From: Staphylococcus intermedius NCTC 11048
GTDB taxonomy: Bacteria > Bacillota > Bacilli > Staphylococcales > Staphylococcaceae
Direction of reading: 5' to 3'
DNA length: 64,000 bases
NCBI RefSeq assembly: GCF_002902385.1
Contig: NZ_PPQH01000009.1
Coordinates: 1 to 64,000 of the forward strand
Below are positions 15,220-24,791 of this stretch, piece after piece. Positions within the stretch are counted from its first letter, which is position 1. Each line of letters starts with the position of its first letter. Made by a program: the position numbers and the translations under genes. The notes under the pieces are model-generated. The model was given only the letters and a program-made list of their open reading frames with translations. It was not told where the DNA came from and did no database searches.

Positions 15220-15942
15220 TTAATTCATATTTTGGTTAATCCAATTTGCAATGTCTTCGGAAAAAGGGGTTACAACGCCAGTGTAGCCACTTGTTCTTTT
15301 GACCATAATGCCGATAAAGTCACTGTTCTTTGTGAAAACACCAGACCCCGATTGTCCAGGATGAGCAGGCATATCCGCAAGCAGGTAAGGGATTGGTTTG
15401 GTTTTATAATCTGTAATTTTACCATCGCTGCGATATTGCATATGATTGATAAGCTGGCTACCGTGAGGATAACCATAGGCGTATACATCCTGACCAATGA
15501 AACTTTTGAATTCTGCATTTGTGTAACCTTTGACTGTCGTAGTAAATTTTCCAATATAGTATTTGTAGAATTCATCTTGATCTCTTTCGGTGCCTTTGAT
15601 GATCGCTAAATCATACTTTGAATTTGGATGTACTGTGTAGGTTCTAATATTCATATAACCAAAAGGCGTTTTGTCTCTAGATGCCCCAGGAAATATTGTG
15701 CCCCATAGTCCTCGGCTTGGGGACTTTATGCAATGTTTGGCAGTGAGTGCAGCAGTGGATGAAATGAGGATAGCTGTACAATATTGACCTGAAGCGGTTT
15801 TGTATAATGCAGTTAGTTTACTGTGAGTATCTGCGACAGTATCAGGGATGGGTGTTAGTTTTCCCTTGGCATAAACAGAGTCAAAAGGCATAAGAAGCAA
15901 GCATGCTAGAGAAAATAGGAGTATCAAGCGCAATTTTTTCAT
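15220..15942 (-). CDS. Secreted serine protease, array copy 8
   Basis: 240 residues, signal peptide ending SVYA. Triad His70, Asp111, Ser198; Cys55/Cys71. Unusual segments are IKSPSRGLWGTIFPG after the catalytic His (Phe for the Tyr found in all others), GYPHGSQLINHMQYRSDG, pocket DMPAHPGQSG and strand GIMVKR. It is the most diverged copy of the second subfamily. Its upstream DNA is nearly the same as that of copy 10, unlike the other copies. Confidence 0.9.
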   Translation of the reverse strand: MKKLRLILLFSLACLLLMPFDSVYAKGKLTPIPDTVADTHSKLTALYKTASGQYCTAILISSTAALTAKHCIKSPSRGLWGTIFPGASRDKTPFGYMNIRTYTVHPNSKYDLAIIKGTERDQDEFYKYYIGKFTTTVKGYTNAEFKSFIGQDVYAYGYPHGSQLINHMQYRSDGKITDYKTKPIPYLLADMPAHPGQSGSGVFTKNSDFIGIMVKRTSGYTGVVTPFSEDIANWINQNMN

Positions 15943-16179
15943 GACATCACACCTTTATTTGATTATTTTATCGATCAACACAATCATAAAAAGGAATTAT
16001 TCATTATTCAATGATGCTTTTGTGATGATTTAAACCGAAAAGACAATTATTGTAGACGTGCCCAACGATAATGTAAGACATGCATTGATAGCTTGAAAGT
16101 TCAATTTGTGGCAATTGACTAATGGCATGTAGGCAAAATGTTGAAAGGAGATAGCGATAAAATCCTCCATAGCTAAAGG

Positions 16180-16211
16180 AAGAGGCTGGCAATCGTGCAC
16201 CAACCTCTTTT
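16180..16211 (-). terminator. Terminator after array copy 9
   Basis: AAGAGG (16180-16185), extended by CTGG, pairs with CCAACCTCTT (16200-16209). Together with the following TGAAGTGCGTTATA it is nearly identical to the end of copy 7 at 14287-14330, a sign of block duplication. Confidence 0.6.
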
Positions 16212-16250
16212 GAAGTGCGTTATAAAGTTACACAAGAAGAAAGCAATGCG

Positions 16251-16970
16251 CTATTCCGCATGTTCGTTAATCCAATCTGCAATTTCTGTCGTAAAAGCGA
16301 GTGCATTTGCGGTGTTCTTGTCTGTTTTTGTGCTGATAATACCAATAAATTGACCATTCTTTTTGAAGACGCCCGATCCTGATTGACCGCTATAACCAGG
16401 CATATACGTTGGAAGGATAGGTGCTGGGGTTTCTACATATTTATAAATCGTACCATCACTACGGTATTGCACTTTCTTAGGCGCTGGACTCCTGTTCGGA
16501 TAACCATAGGAGTATACCTCAGCACCAATGAAACCTCTTAACTCTTTCTTTGTGTAACCTGTGACTTTCGTCGAGAACTTTTTAATGTAGGTTTGATAGA
16601 AGATGTCTTGGTCTTGTACAGTGCCTTTGATTAACGCAATATCATACTTTGGATGTGGGATGTACGTTCTAATATTCATATAACCAAATGGCCTTTTGTT
16701 TCCATTAAGCCCTGGATAAATTGTGCCCACTCTTTCTGTAGGTTCTGTGCCTCCACAATGCCTAGCGGTGAGTGCGGCAGTGGATGATATCAGGATGGCT
16801 GAACAACTGCGGGTTGGCGTCACTTGATAATATGCAGCATATTTACTGTGAGCATCTGCAACGGTATCTGGTACGGGCTTTTGTGTGCCTTTTTTGGCGT
16901 AAGTCGTGTTGAAAGGTATCAGCAGAAAGCATGAGACAAATAGTAAGAGTATCAAACATAATTTTTTCAT
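16251..16970 (-). CDS. Secreted serine protease, array copy 9
   Basis: 239 residues, signal peptide ending TTYA. Triad His71 (TARHC), Asp110, Ser197; Cys56/Cys72. Second subfamily. The segment before the first Cys is VTPTRSC rather than SGRYC. The pocket is YMPGYSGQSG with Tyr where most others have Asp before MP, and the strand is GIISTK. Its end, WINEHAE, is acidic rather than basic. Confidence 0.9.
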   Translation of the reverse strand: MKKLCLILLLFVSCFLLIPFNTTYAKKGTQKPVPDTVADAHSKYAAYYQVTPTRSCSAILISSTAALTARHCGGTEPTERVGTIYPGLNGNKRPFGYMNIRTYIPHPKYDIALIKGTVQDQDIFYQTYIKKFSTKVTGYTKKELRGFIGAEVYSYGYPNRSPAPKKVQYRSDGTIYKYVETPAPILPTYMPGYSGQSGSGVFKKNGQFIGIISTKTDKNTANALAFTTEIADWINEHAE

Positions 16971-17117
16971 ATCATCACACCTTTGAGATAAGATTTTTAT
17001 TAAAGCATTATAATTAAGTTTTTATGAAAGTATATAGTGGTGAAGTAGTGCGAAATGAGAAAGGGACGGACATTATGATCCAACCTCTTTTGCGTAAATT
17101 AAAAATATGACAAAGCA

Positions 17118-17837
17118 TTATTTCGCATTGTCGTTGATCCAATCTGCAATTTCTTTGGTAAAAGGGAGCACATTGGCAGTTTTACGATTTTTGCTTGTGA
17201 TGATAATGCCAATAAATTGACTATCTTTTTTGAAAACGCCAGACCCTGATTGACCGCCGTAACCTGCAGGCATATCCGTGAAAAGGTAAGGTGTTGGAGA
17301 TGTTTTATGTCTATAAATTTGACCATCACTACGGTATTGTAATCTCATAGGCACTGACTTCCTGTTCGGATAACCATAGGAGTATACCTCATCACCAACG
17401 AAACGACTTAACTCTTCATTTGTGTAACCTGTGACTGTCGTCGAGAATTTTTTAATATAGGTTTGATAGAAGGGGTCTTGGTCTCTATCTATGCCTTTGA
17501 TTAACGCAATATCATATTTTGAATTTGGAATGTAGGTCCTAATATTCATATAACCAAATGGTCTTTGATCGCCATTGCGCCCTGGATAGATTCTACCCAC
17601 TTTTTCTGCGGGTTCTTTGCCTACACAATGTCTAGCAGTGATTGCGGCAGTGGATGAAATGAGGATAGCTGTACAATAACGGCCTGAATTTGTTTGAAAG
17701 TATGCGGCATATTTACTGTGAGAGTCTGCAACGGTATCTGGCACGGGTTCTTGTTTCCCCTTAGCGTAAGTCGTGTCGAAAGGTATCAGCAGAAAATATG
17801 AGAGCGTCAGTAAGCATATCAAACATAATTTTTTCAT
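17118..17837 (-). CDS. Secreted serine protease, array copy 10 (first in transcription order)
   Basis: 239 residues, signal peptide ending TTYA. Triad His70, Asp109, Ser197; Cys55/Cys71. It is very close to copy 7 (YFQTNSGRYCTAILIS), with one extra residue in the pocket loop (DMPAGYGGQSG) and strand GIIITSK. It lies first in the array, behind 319 bases (17838-18156) that contain no further gene. That gap shares a 24-base identical stretch (18007-18030) with 16102-16125 upstream of copy 8. Confidence 0.9.
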   Translation of the reverse strand: MKKLCLICLLTLSYFLLIPFDTTYAKGKQEPVPDTVADSHSKYAAYFQTNSGRYCTAILISSTAAITARHCVGKEPAEKVGRIYPGRNGDQRPFGYMNIRTYIPNSKYDIALIKGIDRDQDPFYQTYIKKFSTTVTGYTNEELSRFVGDEVYSYGYPNRKSVPMRLQYRSDGQIYRHKTSPTPYLFTDMPAGYGGQSGSGVFKKDSQFIGIIITSKNRKTANVLPFTKEIADWINDNAK

Positions 17838-18156
17838 ATCATCACACCTTTATTTTATTATTTTATCAATCAACACCATCATAAAAAGTAGTCGCTATTT
17901 CTTCAATGGTGTTTTTGCGTGGAGTGACTTTAGCTTGAGTGAAAATGTAGGGGAATGATAACGGAATGAACGCTCACATAGGACAGGCTTGAATTATTTG
18001 AAAGATCAATTTGTGGCAATTGACTAATGGGAATGTTGGAAAAAGCAGACTTGTATCATCGGCCATCTCTGCGTGACTTGAATATTTCCACCTTGAAAAA
18101 TTGTGAAAAAAGAGTAAAATGAATAGAGTTAAAAAATTGAGAGGTGAGACGTCGAG

Positions 18157-18492
18157 GTGAAAAATAAATTTTTGGTTTGCGATGATTGCCAAGCAGTGAA
18201 TCTTAAAACATTGACGCAAAAATTGAAAAAGCTTGACCCAGACGCTGAGATTGAAGTGGGTTGTCAATCATATTGTGGACCAGGTCGACGTAAAACATTT
18301 GCGTTTGTGAATAACCGTCCGCTTGCTGCAACGACTGAAGAAGAATTGATGGAGAAAGTTCAAAAGCAGCTTCAAAAGCCACGCGATCCTGAAGAAGAAG
18401 AGCGTTTAAGAAAGCGTAATGAAGAACGAAAACGTCGCAAAGAAGAACAAGACCGTAAATTAAAAGAAAAATTGGCAAATCGTAAAGCATAA
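18157..18492 (+). CDS. DUF1450 (YuzB-like) protein
   Basis: 111 residues from GTG 18157, with GAGAGGTGAG upstream. The N-terminal domain has the paired-cysteine pattern CDDC and CQSYCGPG, characteristic of the DUF1450/YuzB family (thioredoxin/ferredoxin-like small fold). It is followed by a long, highly charged Arg/Glu/Lys coiled-coil tail (residues 75-111) not present in short family members. The function of the family is unknown; the Cys pairs suggest metal or redox chemistry. Confidence 0.8.
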   Translation: MKNKFLVCDDCQAVNLKTLTQKLKKLDPDAEIEVGCQSYCGPGRRKTFAFVNNRPLAATTEEELMEKVQKQLQKPRDPEEEERLRKRNEERKRRKEEQDRKLKEKLANRKA

Positions 18493-18523
18493 GTCCAATT
18501 TCTTATACCATATAACGAGAGCT

Positions 18524-18567
18524 AAAGAGGCGCGCCTTAATTTGAGAAGGTGAACGTCTCTTTTTTA
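18524..18567 (+). terminator. Terminator after DUF1450 gene
   Basis: AGAGGCG (about 18526-18532) pairs with CGTCTCT (about 18555-18561), followed by TTTTTT. Confidence 0.6.
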
Positions 18568-18752
18568 TGCAGATGAATCATCTTCAAAGTACTGGATTTT
18601 ATACTATATCGTGTTTGCTCAAATTGGTATCAATAATCAATGTTGATTTATTTGAAAACACATACATTCAGAAGCATTTTCTGCGCTGTTCAGCCCCTTA
18701 TTTATGATATAATAAAAAGTATTCTAGCAAGCAATAAGGAGCGAAATGTGGA

Positions 18753-19232
18753 ATGTATGAAGTAAGAATTGCTACACCAGATGATGTGATTGGTATCCGC
18801 GATGTTGCGACAAAAGCGTGGTACAATACGTACTTAAATATTTATGCAGCTTCAACAGTGAATGAACTCCTCGCAGCTTCATATAACGAAGAGCATTTGC
18901 GTAAACGATTAGAAGAACAACTGTTTATGGTTGCAATTGAAGATAAAGAAGTGGTCGGTTTTGCGAACTTTATTCAAGGCAGTGAGTTGTATTTATCTGC
19001 GCATTACGTTCGCCCACATTCTCAAAATAAAGGATATGGCCGCTTACTATTAGAACAAGGTTTAGCACATTATCAAGGTCAATATGATGCGGTTTATTTA
19101 GAAGTCGACACGAAAAACGAAAAAGGTGTCGCGTTTTACGAACAAGAAGGTTTTGAAATCATTCGTACGTATGCACATGTGATGTACGGTGAAACGATGA
19201 ATCTCGCACTCATGAAAAAACCATTAAGTTAA
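18753..19232 (+). CDS. GNAT-family N-acetyltransferase
   Basis: 159 residues. GNAT fold: N-terminal VRIATPDDVIGIRDVATKAW, the acetyl-CoA-binding loop SQNKGYGRLLLEQGL (Q/R-x-x-G-x-G/A type), and the C-terminal YLEVDTKNEKGVAFYEQEGFE motif of this superfamily. It is cytosolic and the substrate is not predictable from sequence. It stands alone between two terminator-like regions and the HD-domain gene 22 bases downstream, with which it may be co-transcribed. Confidence 0.88.
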   Translation: MYEVRIATPDDVIGIRDVATKAWYNTYLNIYAASTVNELLAASYNEEHLRKRLEEQLFMVAIEDKEVVGFANFIQGSELYLSAHYVRPHSQNKGYGRLLLEQGLAHYQGQYDAVYLEVDTKNEKGVAFYEQEGFEIIRTYAHVMYGETMNLALMKKPLS

Positions 19233-19254
19233 ATGCCAACAAGGAGGGTTTTGA

Positions 19255-20553
19255 TTGACAGAAACAGCTTATGTCACACGTAAGTTATCAGAAGAAAAAG
19301 TGTTCAAAGATCCCATTCATCGCTATATTCACGTTCAAGATCAATTGATTTGGGATTTAATCAAAACAAAAGAATTTCAACGATTACGTCGGATTAAACA
19401 GCTCGGCACGTTAAACTTAGCTTTTCACACGGCTGAACATAGTCGTTTTGGTCATTCCCTCGGTGTGTATGAAATTGTCCGTCGTATGATCGATGAGACG
19501 TTTAAAGGTCGACAAGAGTGGGATGATGCGGACCGACCACTCGCGATGTGTGCGGCGTTATTACATGATTTAGGACACGGCCCGTTTTCGCATAGTTTCG
19601 AAAAGATTTTTAATACCGACCACGAAGCGTATACCCAAGCGATTATTACGGGTGATACAGAAGTGAATGCGGTATTGCGACGTGTCAGTGAAACATTTCC
19701 AGCTGAAGTGGCTGAAGTGATTAACAAAACACATCATAAGCAACTGGTTGTGTCGATGATTTCGTCACAAATTGATGCCGACCGTATGGATTATTTACAA
19801 CGTGATGCTTATTTTACAGGGGTATCTTATGGTACGTTTGATATGGAACGGCTTTTGCGATTGATGCGTCCTTCAGCAGATGAAGTGTTGATTAAAGAAA
19901 GCGGGATGCATGCGGTTGAAAACTTTATTATGAGTCGCTATCAAATGTATTGGCAAATTTATTTCCATCCGGTGAGCCGCGGTGGAGAAGTGGTCTTGAA
20001 TCATTGTTTTAAACGTGCGAAATATTTATACGAGCAAGGATACGAATTTAATATTCCACCGCGTGATTTTGTGCCATTTTTCGAAAATCGTGCGACAGTT
20101 GAAGAATACGTCCAATTAGATGAAGCCGATGTGACGTATTATTTGAAGCGATGGATGGATGAGGACGACCCGATTTTGAGTGATTTGGCACGTCGTTTTA
20201 TTCACCGCGACTTATTTAAGTTTTTACCGTTTGATGGTTCAATTATTACGATTACGGAGCTTCGTGATTTATTTGAACAAGCGGGAATTGATCCAGATTA
20301 CTATTTTGTGAGTGATTCGTTTTCCGATTTACCTTACGATTACGATCGACCAGGTTCGAATCGTCAACCAATCCATTTACTTCAAAAAAATGGCAGCATT
20401 CGTGAAATTAGTAGCCAATCGTTGATCATTTCAAGTATAACGGGCATTAAGCGTGAAGATTATAAACTGTATTATCCGAAAGAATTGATTATGAAAATTG
20501 AAAACCTGGAACTTAAAGGGAAGATTATTAACCTATTAAATGAACTGAATTAA
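19255..20553 (+). CDS. HD-domain phosphohydrolase, YwfO/dGTPase-like
   Basis: 432 residues from TTG 19255, placed 5 bases after AAGGAGGGT. Metal ligands of the HD domain are visible: H of EHSRFGHSLGVYEI, HD in ALLHDLGHGPFSHSFE and D of QIDADRMDYLQRDAYFTG. Length and motifs fit the SAMHD1-like dNTP triphosphohydrolase family (YwfO in Bacillus). It would hydrolyse dNTPs in the cytosol. I am sure of the family, less so of the substrate. Confidence 0.85.
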   Translation: MTETAYVTRKLSEEKVFKDPIHRYIHVQDQLIWDLIKTKEFQRLRRIKQLGTLNLAFHTAEHSRFGHSLGVYEIVRRMIDETFKGRQEWDDADRPLAMCAALLHDLGHGPFSHSFEKIFNTDHEAYTQAIITGDTEVNAVLRRVSETFPAEVAEVINKTHHKQLVVSMISSQIDADRMDYLQRDAYFTGVSYGTFDMERLLRLMRPSADEVLIKESGMHAVENFIMSRYQMYWQIYFHPVSRGGEVVLNHCFKRAKYLYEQGYEFNIPPRDFVPFFENRATVEEYVQLDEADVTYYLKRWMDEDDPILSDLARRFIHRDLFKFLPFDGSIITITELRDLFEQAGIDPDYYFVSDSFSDLPYDYDRPGSNRQPIHLLQKNGSIREISSQSLIISSITGIKREDYKLYYPKELIMKIENLELKGKIINLLNELN

Positions 20554-20642
20554 GGGTTCGATATTGCGTATATTCACAATTCAATCGATGTATTTTAAAA
20601 AGAAGATAACAAGCGTATGAATAGATTTGGAGGTACAATGAG

Positions 20643-21158
20643 ATGGCTGAGAAAAAAGGGTTTAACTTTAATATTATCAAGAACGATCCACTTGATGGTC
20701 ATAAAGGGACGAATATTGGTTCGATCAGTCTCGATAATATTGCCCCCGTTTTTATCGATATCGAAGCAGGAGAAGCCTTTATTGACATCGGTGCCATGCA
20801 TGCACGTGCAGCAGTAGAACGTGGTGTGAAATGGATTACTGATAAAGAGACGGTGGATGTCGAAGGTGCGAAAGCATACTGGTTATGTTGGGTGACGACA
20901 GAGCGCGGCGAACAAGGACCGTACTATGCTGGTGTCACTGCGGCGTATTTATTAGTGAATAAAACGATTCGTCGAGGTTATAAAAGTATGCCAGAACATG
21001 TCAACATGATGGATAAATCAATGAAGCATAAAGTGATTGTGGATCATATCGGTGCAGAAAATCGCCAAATATTAGCAGATTTTCTTAAAACGCACAATCC
21101 AGACATGTGGGCCAATGCGTCAGAAACGTTACACCAAGCATTTGAGGATACAGAATAA
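20643..21158 (+). CDS. YwhD-family protein
   Basis: 171 residues, ATG preceded by GGAGGTACAATGAG. Recognised by overall sequence (KGFNFNIIKNDPLDGHKG near the start, GAMHARAAVERGVKW, YWLCWVTTERG). Conserved in Bacillales next to the HD-domain gene, as here; function unknown. No membrane segments or signal peptide. Confidence 0.75.
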   Translation: MAEKKGFNFNIIKNDPLDGHKGTNIGSISLDNIAPVFIDIEAGEAFIDIGAMHARAAVERGVKWITDKETVDVEGAKAYWLCWVTTERGEQGPYYAGVTAAYLLVNKTIRRGYKSMPEHVNMMDKSMKHKVIVDHIGAENRQILADFLKTHNPDMWANASETLHQAFEDTE

Positions 21159-21192
21159 GGCGAGACTTCATTGCAGTTTGAGTCATAACAGC

Positions 21193-21255
21193 TAAAGGTG
21201 ACTTGATTTCTAAACAACTTGTGCGAAGTGACTTTAGAAAGGGAGTCACCTTGTG
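21193..21255 (+). terminator. Hairpin after ywhD-like gene
   Basis: AAAGGTGACT (about 21193-21202) pairs with AGTCACCTT (about 21244-21252) around a long loop; no strong T tract, so termination is uncertain. Confidence 0.4.
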
Positions 21256-21367
21256 CATGTCTGTCACGTTCTCGACTCAAATCGCTCGATAAATGTGAAA
21301 TTCTATCAGTTCAGCACATGTAAAATGTGTTATAATGGCAAGTATTATTTGATGAAGTAAGGTGAAA

Positions 21368-21784
21368 ATGACCATGGAGCATAACGTCAAAATTGATGTC
21401 CATCAAATTGTGAAAAGAGATGCGCAAAAAGAGCATTTTTCACATCAAACAACGGGCCAATGGTTGAAAAAAGGTGAGGATTGGATTCGTTACCAAGAAC
21501 AAATTGAAGATGCTACAGTCAATGTGACGATTAAGCTAACAGATGAAAGTGTGAAATTGATTCGTAAAGGCGATATCAATATGAACATGCATTTTATCGA
21601 AGGGCAAGATACGACAACTTTTTATGAATTACCTCATGGAAAAATGGTGATGACAGTGCATACGATGAGTATTCTACATTTTGTGACACCAGACGGCGGT
21701 AAGTTGAAAGTGCATTATGCCTTATTCCAAGGTGATGAAAAAATGGGCACCTATCAATACGAAATGAAATATAAGGAGATATAA
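21368..21784 (+). CDS. DUF1934 (YwiB-like) protein
   Basis: About 138 residues. AAGG at 21359-21362 places the start at ATG 21368 (or ATG 21374); GTG 21362 overlaps the ribosome site. A lipocalin-like beta-barrel is expected for the family ([42 protein letters not shown]). The gene lies directly before argS with 1 base between, the arrangement of ywiB-argS in Bacillus, so the two are co-transcribed. Function unknown. Confidence 0.78.
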   Translation: MTMEHNVKIDVHQIVKRDAQKEHFSHQTTGQWLKKGEDWIRYQEQIEDATVNVTIKLTDESVKLIRKGDINMNMHFIEGQDTTTFYELPHGKMVMTVHTMSILHFVTPDGGKLKVHYALFQGDEKMGTYQYEMKYKEI

Positions 21785-21785
21785 G

Positions 21786-23444
21786 ATGAATATTATTGAT
21801 CAAGTGAAACAGACATTGATTCAAGAAATCGAAAAAAGTATTCAACAAGCCAATATTGTTGAGTCAATTCCTGAAATTAAAATCGAAATTCCAAAAGATA
21901 CAAAAAATGGCGACTATGCGACAAACATTGCGATGGTATTGACGAAGCTCGCAAAACGTAACCCAAGAGAAATTGCACAATTGATTGTCGACCATTTAGA
22001 TACTGAAGCGGCGCATGTCAAAAAAATTGATATTGCGGGACCGGGCTTTATTAATTTTTACCTCGATTCAAGTTATTTAAATGACGTCATCGATCAAGCT
22101 TTAGCGCAAGATACACAATTTGGTCGTGTGGCAGAACCGAAAAATGAAAAAATATTAGTGGAGTACGTGTCAGCAAACCCAACTGGTGACTTACATATCG
22201 GCCATGCCCGTAACGCAGCAGTCGGGGACACGCTATGTAATATTTTAGACGCAGCAGGTTATGACGTTACAAGAGAATACTACATTAACGATGCTGGGAA
22301 TCAAATTACGAACTTAGCGAAATCAATCGAAGCACGTTACTTACAACATTTAGGTCAAGAAGCGGATATGCCAGCTGACGGCTATCACGGTCAAGACATC
22401 CAAAATATCGGTGCAGATTTAGCTGAAAAACAACCGAACTTAATGGATTTATCTGATGACGAACGTTTGAAGACATTCAGACAGCTCGGCGTGGACTACG
22501 AAATGACAAAGTTAAAACAAGACCTTGCAGATTTCAACATTCATTTCGATAATTGGTTCAGTGAAACATCTTTATATGAAAAAGGTGAAATTCAAGCCGT
22601 ATTAGACCGTATGAAAGAAAATGGTTACACATATGAAAAAGACGGTGCGACATGGTTGCGTACGACGGATTTCAAAGACGATAAAGACCGTGTGTTGATT
22701 AAACAAGATGGGACGTACACATACTTTTTACCAGATATTGCGTACCACTATGATAAATTCCAACGCGGTAACGACAAATTGATTAACTTATTTGGCGCGG
22801 ATCACCACGGCTACATTAACCGTTTGAAAGCATCACTTGAAACGTTTGGCGTGGACAGTGACCGTCTAGAAATTCAAATTATGCAAATGGTGCGTTTAAT
22901 GCAAGATGGCGAAGAAGTGAAAATGAGTAAACGTACAGGTAATGCGATCACATTAAGAGAAATTATGGATGAAGTGGGGATCGATGCAGCGCGTTACTTC
23001 TTGACAATGCGTAGTGCGGATACACATTTTGACTTTGATATGGCACTTGCGAAAGAACAATCTCAAGACAACCCTGTTTACTATGCACAATATGCACATG
23101 CACGTATTTGTTCGATTTTACGCCAAGCAGAAGCACAAGGCTATCAAGTTAAAAAAGGTGCCGATTATCAAACAATCACAAATGATAAGGCGATTGAATT
23201 ATTGAAGAAAGTCGCGGAATTTGAACCGATGATTGAAGGGGCTGCAGAAGCGAGAGCACCGCATCGTGTGACAAATTATATCCAAGACTTAGCTGCACAC
23301 TTCCATAAGTTTTATAATGCAGAAAAAGTATTAACAGATAATCAAGCAAAAACACAAGCACACTTAGCATTGATTGATGCTGTACGTATTACATTACGCA
23401 ATGCATTACAATTAGTCGGTGTGTCTGCACCAGAACAAATGTAA
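21786..23444 (+). CDS. argS: Arginyl-tRNA synthetase
   Basis: 552 residues, a typical class I ArgRS. An N-terminal additional domain (residues 1-105) precedes the Rossmann catalytic core with the HIGH motif ([15 protein letters not shown], about residue 135) and the KMSKS-type motif [12 protein letters not shown] (about 380). The C-terminal anticodon-binding domain ends in VGVSAPEQM, the Tyr/Met-type end of ArgRS. It charges tRNA-Arg in the cytosol. A clear terminator follows. Confidence 0.97.
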   Translation: MNIIDQVKQTLIQEIEKSIQQANIVESIPEIKIEIPKDTKNGDYATNIAMVLTKLAKRNPREIAQLIVDHLDTEAAHVKKIDIAGPGFINFYLDSSYLNDVIDQALAQDTQFGRVAEPKNEKILVEYVSANPTGDLHIGHARNAAVGDTLCNILDAAGYDVTREYYINDAGNQITNLAKSIEARYLQHLGQEADMPADGYHGQDIQNIGADLAEKQPNLMDLSDDERLKTFRQLGVDYEMTKLKQDLADFNIHFDNWFSETSLYEKGEIQAVLDRMKENGYTYEKDGATWLRTTDFKDDKDRVLIKQDGTYTYFLPDIAYHYDKFQRGNDKLINLFGADHHGYINRLKASLETFGVDSDRLEIQIMQMVRLMQDGEEVKMSKRTGNAITLREIMDEVGIDAARYFLTMRSADTHFDFDMALAKEQSQDNPVYYAQYAHARICSILRQAEAQGYQVKKGADYQTITNDKAIELLKKVAEFEPMIEGAAEARAPHRVTNYIQDLAAHFHKFYNAEKVLTDNQAKTQAHLALIDAVRITLRNALQLVGVSAPEQM

Positions 23445-23454
23445 ATCAAAAAAG

Positions 23455-23490
23455 CAACTTCAGTTCATAAAGCGCTGAAGTTGTTTTTTA
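23455..23490 (+). terminator. argS terminator
   Basis: CAACTTCAG (23455-23463) pairs with CTGAAGTTG (23475-23483), then TTTTTT. Confidence 0.85.
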
Positions 23491-23631
23491 AAATATGCAA
23501 AAGTAAGCGATTGTTATACAATAGACGTCTATCGCAATACGTATCATTGCACAGTAGGATGATCAATGTCATTGATGTGAGTCACAATCGGGCGTAGCAC
23601 ACCAAATTTATAAAAGAAAGGGAGTCCACAC

Positions 23632-24249
23632 ATGTTGCAACCTTTGATTCATGGCGTATTATTAGCTTTAGGTTTGATTTTACCTTTAGGCGCGCAAAAT
23701 GTATTTGTATTTAACCAAGGTGCGAACCAAAAAAATTTTAGTAGGGCATTACCTGTCATTATTACGGCTGGTATATGTGATACTTTTTTAATTGTCATTG
23801 CTGTTTTGGGCGTCTCTCTCATATTAATATCTATGCCTACTTTACAGCTCTTAATTTATGTAATTGGATTATTATTCTTGATGTATATGGCGTGGTCTTT
23901 ATGGACAGAAAAGCCTTCAAATATCAAAGAAATCGCACCAATGTCCCCGAAAAGACAAGTATTGTTTGCTTTATCTGTTTCTTTGTTAAATCCGCACGCG
24001 ATCATGGACACTGTTGGAGTGATTGGAACGAGTGCCGCAGTGTATGCAGGTTATGAAAAAATAATATTTATGCTAGCAACCATTTCAGTATCGTGGGTTT
24101 GGTTTATATTATTAGCGGTGTTGGGGAGAATAATAGGAACAGTAGATAAAAGCGGTCAGTACATCGTTATTTTAAATAAGGTTTCTAGTATGGTGATATT
24201 CATTGTAGGGATGATTATTCTAAAAAACATTATAGAATTACTAAATTAG
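23632..24249 (+). CDS. LysE/ArgO-type amino-acid exporter
   Basis: 205 residues, six predicted membrane helices. The family signature is at the N-terminus, LPLGAQNVFVFNQGANQKN, with SLLNPHAIMDTVGVIGTS in the middle, as in LysE/ArgO exporters of basic amino acids. ATG preceded by AAAGGGAG. Its position after argS hints at arginine or lysine export, but this is inference. Confidence 0.87.
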   Translation: MLQPLIHGVLLALGLILPLGAQNVFVFNQGANQKNFSRALPVIITAGICDTFLIVIAVLGVSLILISMPTLQLLIYVIGLLFLMYMAWSLWTEKPSNIKEIAPMSPKRQVLFALSVSLLNPHAIMDTVGVIGTSAAVYAGYEKIIFMLATISVSWVWFILLAVLGRIIGTVDKSGQYIVILNKVSSMVIFIVGMIILKNIIELLN

Positions 24250-24426
24250 GAAAGGGGTTGGGATATAGAAAATTTTTGGTCTCAATCCATTCATAGATTT
24301 ATGATTTATTAATGATTTTAAAACAGTCGAAAAATGAGGAATAATTGCACATAAAAATAGATGCTATGGATTGTCTTCATTTTAGAAACTTGCCCTCTGT
24401 TTCCTGTATTTGGAGTAAGATTGCCT

Positions 24427-24720
24427 GAAGGCTGAGACTCCTGAGGGTATGCGTACATACTGCTAACAGTTCCTTCTTTACTTTAATAGTGGATGATGTT
24501 TATCGCAGTAGCTGTCTGACTTCTCAATGTTTGAACTTTTGAGAAGTCTAGTCAGCCTTGCGGGGGCAGTACTACGAAATCTTTGTCGAACATGAGATTT
24601 CTGTACTGCTCCCAGAATCCACTAACGCATCAACAAATGTAACAGTTTAATCAAGCGTTAGTTAGTCGAAGGGCCAGCCCCTAGGAAAGCGAAGCCTTCA
24701 GGCAATCAAAAACACAATTC
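24427..24720. repeat. Structured intergenic repeat, long copy
   Basis: The 542-base gap 24250-24791 has no gene. It contains the ends GACTCCTGAGGG and CAGCCCCTAGGAAAGCG, shared with copies near 46.6 and 50.1 kb, plus internal stems: GACTTCTCAA/TTTGAGAAGTC, GGGGGCAGTAC/GTACTGCTCCC with an inner AAATCT/AGATTT, and TAACGC/GCGTTA. It is the longest copy of the family in the window, and nearly all of it can pair with itself. Confidence 0.65.
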
Positions 24721-24791
24721 ATAGCGAAAGGGCAAGTTAAATAAAATAATGTATCAATAGCATCAAAAATTTTTATCTCTTATCTTCTTTT

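Noticed and set aside
15142-15609. 155-codon plus-strand frame opposite protease copy 8
   Set aside because: Its composition mirrors the complement of the protease gene; no start signal or family resemblance.
9428-17117. AAGAGGCTGG-type hairpins in the protease array as mobile elements
   Set aside because: They stand just after each stop codon with T-rich tails and are best read as terminators copied together with the genes.
8714-17837. Exfoliative toxin identity of the protease array
   Set aside because: Fold and triad agree, but length, the Cys pair and the pocket segments differ from known exfoliative toxins, so the name is not justified.
24427-24720. CRISPR array or riboswitch in the 24.4-kb gap
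   Set aside because: Repeats are inverted and nested rather than regularly spaced direct repeats, and no known aptamer core was recognised; other copies occur in unrelated contexts.
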